NCBI GenBank assembly: GCA_002490665.1
Contig: DKUL01000006.1
Coordinates: forward strand, 1-18,977
Source: Lachnospiraceae bacterium UBA7205
GTDB lineage: Bacteria; Bacillota; Clostridia; Lachnospirales; Lachnospiraceae
Length of the DNA stretch: 18,977 bases
Direction of reading: 5' to 3'
Made by a program: the position numbers and the translations under genes. The notes under the pieces are model-generated. The model was not told the origin of the DNA. It saw nothing but the letters and a program-made list of their open reading frames with translations, and made no database searches. Positions 8,382 to 15,209 of this stretch are shown in pieces (the first letter of the stretch is position 1; the number at the start of each line of letters is the position of its first letter).

Positions 8382-8410
8382 ATTATACCATACTAAAACA
8401 AGTTATTCAA
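8382..8410 (-). promoter_or_regulatory. SigA-type promoter of the yceG-telA-terD-ATPase operon
   Basis: On the minus strand TTGAAT (8405-8410) and TATAAT (8382-8387) are separated by exactly 17 bp, and the -10 is extended (TGGTATAAT). Predicted start of transcription is near 8375, giving a roughly 65-nt leader that contains a small GGCAG/CTGCC hairpin (about 8355-8371). It is the best promoter in the window and sits in the only sizeable gap upstream of the Ter row. No stress-sigma (SigB/SigW-like) motif was recognised nearby. Confidence 0.75.
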
Positions 8411-8474
8411 CAATATCAGAACATACTTTCAAATATTAACACATTTTTAATCTATCTTTAATGAACCGAAAATC

Positions 8475-9995
8475 CTAACCGATAAATCCCTGGATAAACA
8501 TATTGATAAATTCATATCCGACCGCAAGGTTGATGCCCTGCGCGTCGGGAATGCCCGCCGTGCTGATGCCGATGACCTCGCCGTACATATTGAGCACGGC
8601 GCCGCCGGAGCTGCCCGGTGATGTGGGCGCCGTAAACTGTATCATATCAACACCGTCAAACTTGCGGAAACCTGATATAATCCCGTCCGACACGGAGTTG
8701 AACAGTCCCAGCGGGCTTCCGATTGCCACAACCTTCTGTCCCCTGACAAGCCCCTGTGCCCCCCTGTACACCGGAAGCGGATTGAGCGTGCGGTCTATCC
8801 TTATCACGGCGAGGTCAAGCACATGGTTGTACTTGATTATCTCCTTTGTCTGGTAACAGGTCTCGTCGTCCTCGATTCTGACGGTATAATAGCTGCCCCC
8901 GCTCGCGACGTGCTGGTTCGTCAGTATATATCCCTTTCTGCCGACCATAATGCCAGAACCGGAACCCATAATCTCCCCTTTTTTGTCATGTATGGTAATC
9001 ATCACGACGGACGATGCAAGCTGCGCGAGCTGCTCAAAGCTCATTTCTGCCCGCACATCATTCCTTGTAACCGGGCTGGCTGGTGCGGCATGGCGCGGCA
9101 CCGAGACACGCACCGGCTGTTCCGGCTGACTGGGCGCCGCGGCCGGCCGCGGCTGTGTTTTCCGCCTGTCATGGCGCTGGGGGATTACCACCCTGATATT
9201 TCCACTGTCCTGACCGGTTCCGATACTGTCAGTTCCTGCCGCCGCACCATGCGGCAAATCCCCTGACGCAGGCTGTGATGCTGTCCGGATTTCCTCCGGT
9301 GAAAAATCAGGCACCTCGACATCCGTGAAGCTCCCGAGCACAAATTCCGTGGACAGTCCGTTCAGCGGCTGGCTCAGCACAATATCCGACCTGCTTTGCA
9401 GCAGCAGGACATCCACACCGACAAGCGTGAGCATGTAGCAAAATAAAAATTCCTGCTCCTTTGCCACATTGTGCACAGCCAGCTTGATATTCTCCTCACC
9501 GTCTCCCTGTGCACATACCCTGCGTGATGTCAGTTCCTGTATCACCACATCGAACCAGTACAGCAGCTTTACCACGAAATTCCTTTCTATCGTCTCTGAC
9601 ATGCCGGGCTTTATCTGCCTGTATAGATCCGTTATCTCTGACACTGCCCTGCCAAGCAGTCCGGACAATTCCGCGTCATCTCCCGAAGCCCTTGTCTGCA
9701 TACGGCTTTTCTGGCAGTCTGTCCAGTTCCGGTAACAGCCTGAATAATATTCCACATCCTGCGCAGCGGGGGCTGCCGGGAGCGCACGTATCCTGTTGTA
9801 CAGTACGCTCCCTGCGCGCATATTTTGCAGCATAATGCCGTCCAGCCGCAGGATATCGTCCCTGCCTGCGCCAAGCGCCCTCACAAACCAGACCTGTCTG
9901 TGGTCTGCACCGGAATTGTTTTTTACCCTTGCAAAATCTTCAATTGAGTGAATGTCCGCCACATAATACATATATCTGTTTATTTTGTGTTCCAT
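8475..9995 (-). CDS. Trypsin-like (HtrA-type) serine protease with N-terminal YceG-like domain
   Basis: A 506-residue protein. The C-terminal third is a chymotrypsin/HtrA-fold protease with a complete triad: His362 in TNQHVA, Asp394 in HVLDLAVIR, and Ser463 in SPGSSGGAVLN. There is no PDZ domain, no signal peptide and no membrane anchor, so it is probably cytoplasmic, unlike classical HtrA/DegP. Residues about 235-315 are a Pro/Ala/Gln-rich disordered linker. The N-terminal ~200 residues carry a block, NFVVKLLYWFDVV (139-151) then KEQEFLFCYMLTLVGVDVLLL, that mirrors the repeats I see in the adjacent YceG. I chose the ATG at 9995 (MEHKINRYMYYVAD) because GGGGA lies 8 nt upstream; the in-frame ATG at 10034 lacks one. 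A 164-bp gap with its own promoter separates it from yceG. It is divergent from the lyase. Substrate unknown; a role in stress-triggered proteolysis is inferred. Confidence 0.88.
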   Translation of the reverse strand: MEHKINRYMYYVADIHSIEDFARVKNNSGADHRQVWFVRALGAGRDDILRLDGIMLQNMRAGSVLYNRIRALPAAPAAQDVEYYSGCYRNWTDCQKSRMQTRASGDDAELSGLLGRAVSEITDLYRQIKPGMSETIERNFVVKLLYWFDVVIQELTSRRVCAQGDGEENIKLAVHNVAKEQEFLFCYMLTLVGVDVLLLQSRSDIVLSQPLNGLSTEFVLGSFTDVEVPDFSPEEIRTASQPASGDLPHGAAAGTDSIGTGQDSGNIRVVIPQRHDRRKTQPRPAAAPSQPEQPVRVSVPRHAAPASPVTRNDVRAEMSFEQLAQLASSVVMITIHDKKGEIMGSGSGIMVGRKGYILTNQHVASGGSYYTVRIEDDETCYQTKEIIKYNHVLDLAVIRIDRTLNPLPVYRGAQGLVRGQKVVAIGSPLGLFNSVSDGIISGFRKFDGVDMIQFTAPTSPGSSGGAVLNMYGEVIGISTAGIPDAQGINLAVGYEFINMFIQGFIG

Positions 9996-10051
9996 TATCG
10001 TTATCCCCTGCGTTTCCCCTGAACCATATTTCATTAAAACTTAATAATTTT

Positions 10052-10107
10052 ACTATAACACATATCCCAGTCTTTATCTACCATTTTACCAAAATGTGTG
10101 GTATAGT
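10052..10107. promoter_or_regulatory. Divergent promoter region between protease and lyase genes
   Basis: Two oppositely oriented extended -10 elements, each TGnTATAGT, lie in the gap between the divergent genes. The minus-strand one has its -10 hexamer at 10052-10057, with a 4/6-match -35 (TAGATA) 17 bp upstream. The plus-strand one has its hexamer at 10102-10107 with no recognisable -35. They would drive the protease and lyase genes respectively. The shared spacing suggests co-regulation, but no operator palindrome was identified. Confidence 0.45.
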
Positions 10108-10142
10108 GGTAACAGTATTTGAACAATCAGGAGCTTATTACA

Positions 10143-11108
10143 ATGAACAATTCGTTACTTTATTACAGCGTTGGTGCGCTTTTATACTGTCCTGCCAACC
10201 AGAAAAACATTGCGGCATCCATTGCCAGCCAGCGGTTCGGCACGAAATATTCGCTTGCATTGTGTCTTGAGGATACCATACGTGACGACTGTGTAGCCGA
10301 GGCGGAACACATACTGGCAGATTCCCTGCACAGGCTGGATGCCCTTGCACAGGAAAGGACATTCTACATACCTAAGATTTTTGTGCGCGTGCGCAATGCC
10401 CGGCAGATTGCCAGGCTCCAAAAAGGCTTTGGAACAGCGGCAAGGCTTGTCATGGGTTATATCCTTCCTAAATTTTCACTGGAGAACGCGGACGACTATA
10501 TCACAGAGATTGTCAGGGCAAACGAGGCTTCCGCACAGCCGGTCTATACCATGCCGATTTTTGAAAGTCCCAGCATGATTGACCTGCGCAGCAGATATGA
10601 CATTTTATATGCGCTGAAAGAAAAACTGAACCAGATAGAAGACAAGGTACTGAACATACGCGTTGGCGGAAACGACCTGTGCCATGCATTCGGATTCCGC
10701 AGGCACGATAATGAATCCATACACCAGATCCGGCCGATTGCCAATATTTTTTCTGACATCATCACCGTGTACGGCATGGATTACATCGTCTCCGGTCCGG
10801 TGTGGGAATACTATAACAGCATCAACTGGAAAAAAGGTCTGTATCACGAAATTGATGACGACAGACTCTGCGGATTTGTCGGAAAAACTGTTATCTATCC
10901 CAGCCAGATTGATATTGTAAACGATGCCTACAGGGTGTCCGAAAAAGACTACCAGGATGCCGCCGCAGTGCTGAACTGGGACAAAGCTTCCCATTCGCTC
11001 GTCTCCGGAAGCGCCAGCAGGGAGCGCATGAACGAATACAAGACGCACGCCAACTGGGCGCTGCGCACCCTGCATATGGCGGAATACTTCGGCATTAAAA
11101 ATTATTAA
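10143..11108 (+). CDS. HpcH/HpaI-type TIM-barrel C-C bond lyase of the Ter biosynthetic module
   Basis: A 321-residue protein resembling CitE/HpcH aldolases, in the branch associated with Ter loci (Pfam C-C_Bond_Lyase, PF15617). Seen: YCPANQKN near the N-terminus, ALCLEDTIRD (Glu43/Asp44), IFVRVRN (79-85), the barrel strand MPIFESP with metal-ligand candidate Glu141, RVGGNDLCHAFGFRR with Asp178, and GFVGKTVIYPSQ (244-255), the family GKxxIHPxQ-like motif. The expected reaction is aldol/retro-aldol or Claisen-type C-C bond cleavage or formation with an Mg2+-bound enolate; the real substrate is unknown. CAGGAG 9 nt upstream favours the ATG at 10143 over an in-frame TTG at 10119. It is the only large plus-strand gene here, divergent from the protease. 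Its TAA shares bases with the stop of the converging ATP-grasp gene. Confidence 0.87.
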   Translation: MNNSLLYYSVGALLYCPANQKNIAASIASQRFGTKYSLALCLEDTIRDDCVAEAEHILADSLHRLDALAQERTFYIPKIFVRVRNARQIARLQKGFGTAARLVMGYILPKFSLENADDYITEIVRANEASAQPVYTMPIFESPSMIDLRSRYDILYALKEKLNQIEDKVLNIRVGGNDLCHAFGFRRHDNESIHQIRPIANIFSDIITVYGMDYIVSGPVWEYYNSINWKKGLYHEIDDDRLCGFVGKTVIYPSQIDIVNDAYRVSEKDYQDAAAVLNWDKASHSLVSGSASRERMNEYKTHANWALRTLHMAEYFGIKNY

Positions 11109-12109
11109 CCAATAATCTGTGGCAGCTCAATATAGGAAACAATTTTTTCTGTCCTGTCCATTGTCCAGTCAATGTCGCGGCCAAACATTTTATTGAGGGC
11201 AATATTGGGGATGTTCACCCCTGCTGCCAGGCAGCCCATCTGCAGCCCGCCGGACATTCTGGTGTTTATCTCCAGAAGATATGGCACGCCGTCTTTCATC
11301 TTAAACTGGATATTACACGGATACCGGAGCGGGACATGGTTCATGACAGCATCCGTCATCTCCAGAATGTCCTGATTGTACTCCACCCGCTCATGCCTTG
11401 CCGCGCCCTTGTTTCTTGGTATTGCAATCAGCCCTTTTCCCGTACGCAGGCAGTCCACGCTGATTTCATTTCCGGGAAGATATGGCATGACCATCATATC
11501 GTCAAACCCTGCCACGCTTCCCAGTGTCTCTGTCAGCATGTCATAGGTAATTCCACTTCCCTGATAAATCTTAAGCTGATTCATGCGGTCAGCATGTTCT
11601 GTTATCTTCCGAAAACTCATGCCGCCTTCATCCCTGACAAATTTGATGCAGACCTGCCCATACGCTGCCCTGAGCTGCTGGTATGCCCGTTCAAACTGGC
11701 TGACACGGTTGACAACATAAAAATCCGGAATATTCAGCCCCTCACAGTCCTTGAGATAACTGTATGTTTCCGCCTTGTCATTCAATAATTTTATAACCGC
11801 GTAATCGTCCACCATGACCTTTACGCCCGCCTTTTCAAAACGCGCAGCATTTCGACTGATATCTGTCATATTACGGCGCGGGACAAATGCATCTATGCCA
11901 TGCCGCTCGCAAAATTCCAGGCAAAAATCAATATACGCCTCACCGTCAAGATCCGGCTCCTCATACCACTCATCGCACACCTTCTGAATGACAGATTCCC
12001 GCTGCCTGTTGCTTCCAACCACATAAATCTGCCGGACGGCATCCTCCTTCATCAGTTCAATTAACCGATAGGAAGTGCTGAACCAGTGGTTAAACCATAC
12101 TTTTATCAT
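11105..12109 (-). CDS. ATP-grasp enzyme of the Ter biosynthetic module
   Basis: A 334-residue ATP-grasp ligase of the family found with Ter genes (Pfam PF15632). The N-terminal ~100 residues form the pre-ATP-grasp alpha/beta domain. DKAET (Lys112) begins the ATP-grasp fold, and CIKFVRDEGG carries the second ATP-contacting lysine (Lys156). PYLPGNEISVDC (209-220) is the typical hinge strand, and Glu280/Asn282 in YLLEINTRMSGG (278-288) are the Mg2+ ligands. The expected chemistry is ATP-dependent acyl-phosphate formation and ligation to an amine or other nucleophile; substrates are unknown. AGGGGA 5 nt upstream sets the start. It lies 12 bp downstream of the StiP-family gene, so the two are an operon. 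Its stop overlaps that of the lyase on the other strand. Full length, no visible defects. Confidence 0.9.
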   Translation of the reverse strand: MIKVWFNHWFSTSYRLIELMKEDAVRQIYVVGSNRQRESVIQKVCDEWYEEPDLDGEAYIDFCLEFCERHGIDAFVPRRNMTDISRNAARFEKAGVKVMVDDYAVIKLLNDKAETYSYLKDCEGLNIPDFYVVNRVSQFERAYQQLRAAYGQVCIKFVRDEGGMSFRKITEHADRMNQLKIYQGSGITYDMLTETLGSVAGFDDMMVMPYLPGNEISVDCLRTGKGLIAIPRNKGAARHERVEYNQDILEMTDAVMNHVPLRYPCNIQFKMKDGVPYLLEINTRMSGGLQMGCLAAGVNIPNIALNKMFGRDIDWTMDRTEKIVSYIELPQIIG

Positions 12110-12121
12110 TTTCGTCCCCTT

Positions 12122-13183
12122 TCACGCCTCAGCAAGCTTTTGGATAATGCCGCAGCATTTGTAATGTTTCAGCGGATAGTATTCGACTGGCACATCTTTT
12201 TCCTTGGCAAGCCTTATGACATGCCCCAGCTCATGACTGTTTTTATAGCTCTCATCAATCAGTACTTTCCATGGGACACGCCGCAGCAGCACTCTTGTCG
12301 TCTCGCCGATTCCCGGTTTTATCAGGTTGATGTCATCCACATCGAATATTCTGGCAAGCTCCCTGACCTCATCGGCGCCAAGTCCTTCGACTTTCTTTTT
12401 GCCGGTATGCGATGTCATTTTGCCGTCAAATAAAAAGCAGCGCTCGATTGCATCGATAAATTCATAGGTCAAATCCGAATTTGCAAGCTCCCCATAATAT
12501 ACTGCGCCGTGAAAGTCATCCGGTCCTATTATGTCGTCCCTAAGAAACGTTCTGCTGACCAGACCGGAAACCGTGCAGTTCAGGCAGGAGCTTGGTATCA
12601 GGATATCCTCATGCGTGCCGCACAGCTCTGTCACATTTGCGGGATCTGCCACAACTGCAATGTCCGGCGAGACACCCTCATAAGCCCCGATGTCCTTTCG
12701 CAGCTCCCCTAATATTGCGCCCTTTCCAATCCATCCATCCACAAAAAGGAGCTGCTGCGGCTGATGCCGCGTAAGCAGATATTTCATGGCGTTATCATCA
12801 ATGCCCCGCCCTTTTATGATGGAAATGGAATAATGCGGGACACCGAGCCGGTACTTGAATCTGATATAGCGTTTCACGAGAATTCCTATCGGCGTGCCCG
12901 CCCTTGCAAGGGACACCAGCACGACATCCTTTCCCTTTGCTGCCATAATTTTGTCGGAAAGTGTTCCAACTGCCAGGGCTGTCGGTTCCGCATATGTTTT
13001 CAGCGCTTCCTTGTAAACTTCCATGTATTTCTGTGTCGGGACATACTCGATTGGAAGCATCTCACTGTAATGCTTTCCCGACTGTATCAGCCGCTCCCGC
13101 TCTTCTGTCGGCTGCGGTTTCACCAGCCCTGTGATATCCTTCAGCAGCAGCGTCACATCCTCGTCCTTGTATGAACTTCTCAT
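12122..13183 (-). CDS. StiP-family protein: phosphoribosyltransferase-like domain plus C-terminal PELOTA domain
   Basis: A 353-residue protein of the family databases label 'cysteine protease StiP' (Pfam PF11202). Aravind and colleagues interpreted it as a phosphoribosyltransferase-like enzyme. Seen: the N-terminal signature GLVKPQPTEERERLIQSGKH (19-38), LVSLARAGTPIGIL (89-102), and a phosphate-loop-like VDGWIGKGAI (148-157), typical of the family. A conserved Cys pair falls in PSSCLNCTVSGLVSRT (197-212). Residues about 285-350 (INLIKPGIGETTRVLLRR onward) match the small PELOTA RNA-binding domain common at the C-terminus. The protease and PRTase annotations conflict; the phosphate-loop-like motif makes me favour nucleotide/PRPP chemistry. 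GGAGAG about 6 nt upstream supports the start. First gene of an operon with the ATP-grasp enzyme. The TRSP-type partner PRTase often adjacent in such loci is absent. Confidence 0.88.
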   Translation of the reverse strand: MRSSYKDEDVTLLLKDITGLVKPQPTEERERLIQSGKHYSEMLPIEYVPTQKYMEVYKEALKTYAEPTALAVGTLSDKIMAAKGKDVVLVSLARAGTPIGILVKRYIRFKYRLGVPHYSISIIKGRGIDDNAMKYLLTRHQPQQLLFVDGWIGKGAILGELRKDIGAYEGVSPDIAVVADPANVTELCGTHEDILIPSSCLNCTVSGLVSRTFLRDDIIGPDDFHGAVYYGELANSDLTYEFIDAIERCFLFDGKMTSHTGKKKVEGLGADEVRELARIFDVDDINLIKPGIGETTRVLLRRVPWKVLIDESYKNSHELGHVIRLAKEKDVPVEYYPLKHYKCCGIIQKLAEA

Positions 13184-13239
13184 GCCGTTCTCTCCTTTTC
13201 CATCTGTTTTTCAAATTATTTTTATCCCTTCCCTTATAG

Positions 13240-13268
13240 ATTTTAACGCTTTTTTTCTTCCTAAACAA
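13240..13268 (-). promoter_or_regulatory. Candidate promoter of the StiP/ATP-grasp operon
   Basis: On the minus strand TTGTTT (13263-13268) and TAAAAT (13240-13245) are separated by 17 bp, placing the transcription start about 50 nt before the StiP-family ATG. The match is moderate and the region is AT-rich, so chance similarity is possible. Confidence 0.42.
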
Positions 13269-13403
13269 CATGTTCACACAGGAACTTTTGGTATTTTTTA
13301 ATGCAGTACATAAGGAACCATAAAGAAATAACATGACAGGAAAGACGGTTAAGTTATTCCTTTACAGTTCCAAGAGCCTTGTGCATAGGAAGGGAGAACT
13401 CAT

Positions 13404-13526
13404 ATGGCTGTCTGCTTAAACACAAATCTGCAAAAATTCTATGACTTGCTCAACAGCGAATACTTTGTTGACAAATTCGACATTATCGAAAAAATAAGCA
13501 GGAGATTTGAGTGCCCATGTGCATAA
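13404..13526 (+). pseudogene. N-terminal remnant of an AAA-ATPase-like protein (DUF1703-type)
   Basis: An intact start region (GGAAGGGAG 7-8 nt before ATG) opens a 40-codon frame encoding MAVCLNTNLQKFYDLL, NSEYFVDKFDIIEKI and SRRFE, then two Cys and a stop. This is how the AAA-ATPase-like/PD-(D/E)XK proteins abundant in Lachnospiraceae begin: a short lead-in, then (Y/F)VDK-x-x-(L/I)I, ahead of a CVTRPRRFGKS-type Walker A. Here the frame ends before any Walker motif, right at a strong hairpin, and no continuation is visible downstream in any frame. I read it as the stump of a gene truncated by deletion or insertion. A free-standing 40-residue peptide is an alternative. The family assignment is from memory of the pattern and is moderately secure. 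Confidence 0.55.
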
Positions 13527-13570
13527 AAAGGTGTAAAGTCCGAATGATTTCATAAGACTTTACACCTTTT
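13526..13570. terminator. Strong bidirectional intrinsic terminator
   Basis: A perfect 15-bp inverted repeat (arms 13526-13540 and 13556-13570, 15-nt loop) with A-tract on one side and T-tract on the other. On the minus strand it closes the small gene at 13577-13759. On the plus strand it follows directly on the stop codon of the AAA-ATPase-like stump. Confidence 0.8.
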
Positions 13571-13576
13571 ATCTGT

Positions 13577-13759
13577 TTATAGTTCCTTATCTGTCAAGGG
13601 TTGTTTTTGATATAATTTGCGGTTAATTGCCTTTTTTTCAAAAGCAATTAGCTTTAAAACATTTTCAGCATTATCTTTTTGCGCTTCAATTTCAAGTCTT
13701 TCCAAAAGCGTAAGCTGGTCAAAAAGGTTGCCATTATATTCTTTTTCATTGATTGGCAT
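13577..13759 (-). CDS. Small hydrophilic protein of unknown function
   Basis: I do not recognise this 60-residue protein. It is charge-rich and predicted helical: an N-terminal NEKEYNGNLFDQ segment, then LTLLERLEIEAQKDNAENVL and a basic tail with KKAINRK, ending QPLTDKEL. There is no signal peptide, membrane span or cysteine. Start chosen at 13759 (MPINEKEY) behind GGCGGTGA; an in-frame ATG at 13780 has poor spacing to any Shine-Dalgarno. It has a good promoter (13804-13832) and a perfect terminator (13526-13570), making a compact monocistronic unit. It is more AT-rich than the flanking MATE and StiP-family genes and abuts a broken gene, so horizontal acquisition as mobile-element cargo or remnant is plausible. 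Such short accessory genes are common in clostridial conjugative elements, but no transfer gene is present. Confidence 0.6.
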   Translation of the reverse strand: MPINEKEYNGNLFDQLTLLERLEIEAQKDNAENVLKLIAFEKKAINRKLYQKQPLTDKEL

Positions 13760-13803
13760 ATTCTCACCGCCTTTTTCCATTCCTGTTATTTGCTACTGCA
13801 TTT

Positions 13804-13832
13804 ATTATATGGGATTGTGAAAAAAATGTAAA
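13804..13832 (-). promoter_or_regulatory. SigA-type promoter of the small unknown gene
   Basis: On the minus strand TTTACA (13827-13832) and a perfect TATAAT (13804-13809) are 17 bp apart, directly after the MATE stop codon. The transcript would start near 13797, about 38 nt before the chosen ATG. Confidence 0.68.
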
Positions 13833-13838
13833 GCTTTA

Positions 13839-15164
13839 TTATTTGCCTTCTTTTTTGCGATGCGCCAGAAATGGAAGCTCATACAGCATCATCGCTGCCC
13901 ACCCGGTCAGATATGCCCATGGCAGTGCAGTGATTCCCATGTTGCAGGCAAAGACAAGCAAGATACAGCAAAGCACGCGCGCGCCCATATTTATCAGGCT
14001 GCTCCACAGGGTAATTCTTAAATCCCCCATTCCGCGGAAATACCCCTGGATACCGTTCGTGACAGCCGGGACAATATACATCAACGCTATCAGGCGCAGA
14101 TACTGCTCCCCCATGCTGACCGTCGCCGCATCACGGGTGAACAGGTTCATGACAGGATTGGCAAAAATCAGCAGGAAAATACCCATGACCGCACCATATA
14201 CCAGCTCGATATACATTCCGATGCGGAATGCCGCGCTGACGCGCTTTGTCTCGCCTGCCCCGCGGTTCTGCGCCATTACGCTGGTCATGGCATGCCCAAT
14301 ATTTTGTTCCGGGATATAGGCGTAATCGTCAATCCGGTTTATTGCCGTGAATGCCGCCGTTGCCGTCACCCCCATCGTATTGACAACGCCCTGTATCGTG
14401 ATTTTTCCAAGCTGCACAGTCGACTGCTGCATCGCGCTGACAAATCCGTACTGGATAATCTCCCTGAACAGTTTTTTATCGAATATGAGCCATTGCCTTC
14501 CCAGATTGAGCAATGGAATTTTGCGCCGGATATAAATCCAGCAGAGCAGGCAGCTGAGTGCCTCGCTCAATACGGTGCTGATGGCACACCCTGTCGTTCC
14601 CATGGAAAAAAAGACGACAAATATCAAATCGCCTGCAATGTTTATCACGGCGCTGATTCCCAGAAAATAGAGCGGGGATTTACTGTCCCCCATGGCACGC
14701 AGCGTGCTGGCAAAAAAATTGTACATAAAGTTAAAGACCAGACCGCACATTATCATCCGAAGATATCCGGCGGCTTCACTGCGGATTGCTGCGTCAACCT
14801 GCAAAATTTCAAGTAGGAAAGGCGCTGCTGCGAGCGATATGGCAGTCAGCGCAAGCGAAAAGACAACACCGGATATCATTCCGGTGCTGACCTCACGTTT
14901 TAATGTTTTGTAATCCTTCGCGCCAAAAAGCGTGCCTACCAGAATCCCTGCCCCAAGGCAGATTCCCTGTACAAACAGGATAATCAGTGTCAGGAGCGGG
15001 TTGCTCGTTCCGACTGCCGCAAGCGCTTCCTTTCCCACGTAACGCCCGACAATAATGCTGTCGACCGCATTGTAGGTAAGCTGCAGCAGATTCCCCAGAA
15101 CCAGTGGTATTGTAAAACGAATCAGGATGGGGAACAGCTTCCCCCGTGTCATATCATTTGTCAT
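13839..15164 (-). CDS. MATE family multidrug/Na+ (or H+) antiporter
   Basis: A 441-residue inner-membrane efflux protein with the regular run of about 12 hydrophobic segments and two MatE repeats. Recognised by the N-terminal LFPILIRFTIPLVLGNLLQ, the first-repeat block NAVDSIIVGRYVGKEALAAVG, GAGILVGTLFGAKDY, and in the second half GVTATAAFTAINRIDDYAY and VMAQNRGAGE. MATE proteins extrude drugs or cationic metabolites in exchange for Na+ or H+; the substrate cannot be read from sequence. I chose the ATG at 15164 (AAGGA 6 nt upstream) over an in-frame TTG at 15200 with no ribosome site. It is 45 bp downstream of the Cys-repeat gene, possibly cotranscribed. No terminator hairpin is obvious between its stop and the next promoter. 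Length is normal. Confidence 0.92.
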   Translation of the reverse strand: MTNDMTRGKLFPILIRFTIPLVLGNLLQLTYNAVDSIIVGRYVGKEALAAVGTSNPLLTLIILFVQGICLGAGILVGTLFGAKDYKTLKREVSTGMISGVVFSLALTAISLAAAPFLLEILQVDAAIRSEAAGYLRMIMCGLVFNFMYNFFASTLRAMGDSKSPLYFLGISAVINIAGDLIFVVFFSMGTTGCAISTVLSEALSCLLCWIYIRRKIPLLNLGRQWLIFDKKLFREIIQYGFVSAMQQSTVQLGKITIQGVVNTMGVTATAAFTAINRIDDYAYIPEQNIGHAMTSVMAQNRGAGETKRVSAAFRIGMYIELVYGAVMGIFLLIFANPVMNLFTRDAATVSMGEQYLRLIALMYIVPAVTNGIQGYFRGMGDLRITLWSSLINMGARVLCCILLVFACNMGITALPWAYLTGWAAMMLYELPFLAHRKKEGK

Positions 15165-15209
15165 CGTGAATCCTTTTCCACAGGCGGCAAAATCTTTCAA
15201 AACTGTACG

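Noticed and set aside
8475..9995. Considered a membrane-anchored HtrA/DegP orthologue
   Set aside because: No transmembrane or signal segment and no PDZ domain; the N-terminal half is a different, YceG-like region.
10119..10142. Upstream TTG start adding eight residues to the lyase
   Set aside because: The ATG at 10143 has CAGGAG at proper distance, and that same Shine-Dalgarno would lie inside the extended frame.
13062..13334. 90-codon minus-strand frame overlapping the StiP gene start
   Set aside because: Out of frame with the conserved StiP N-terminus, which has its own ribosome site; the translation is basic and featureless.
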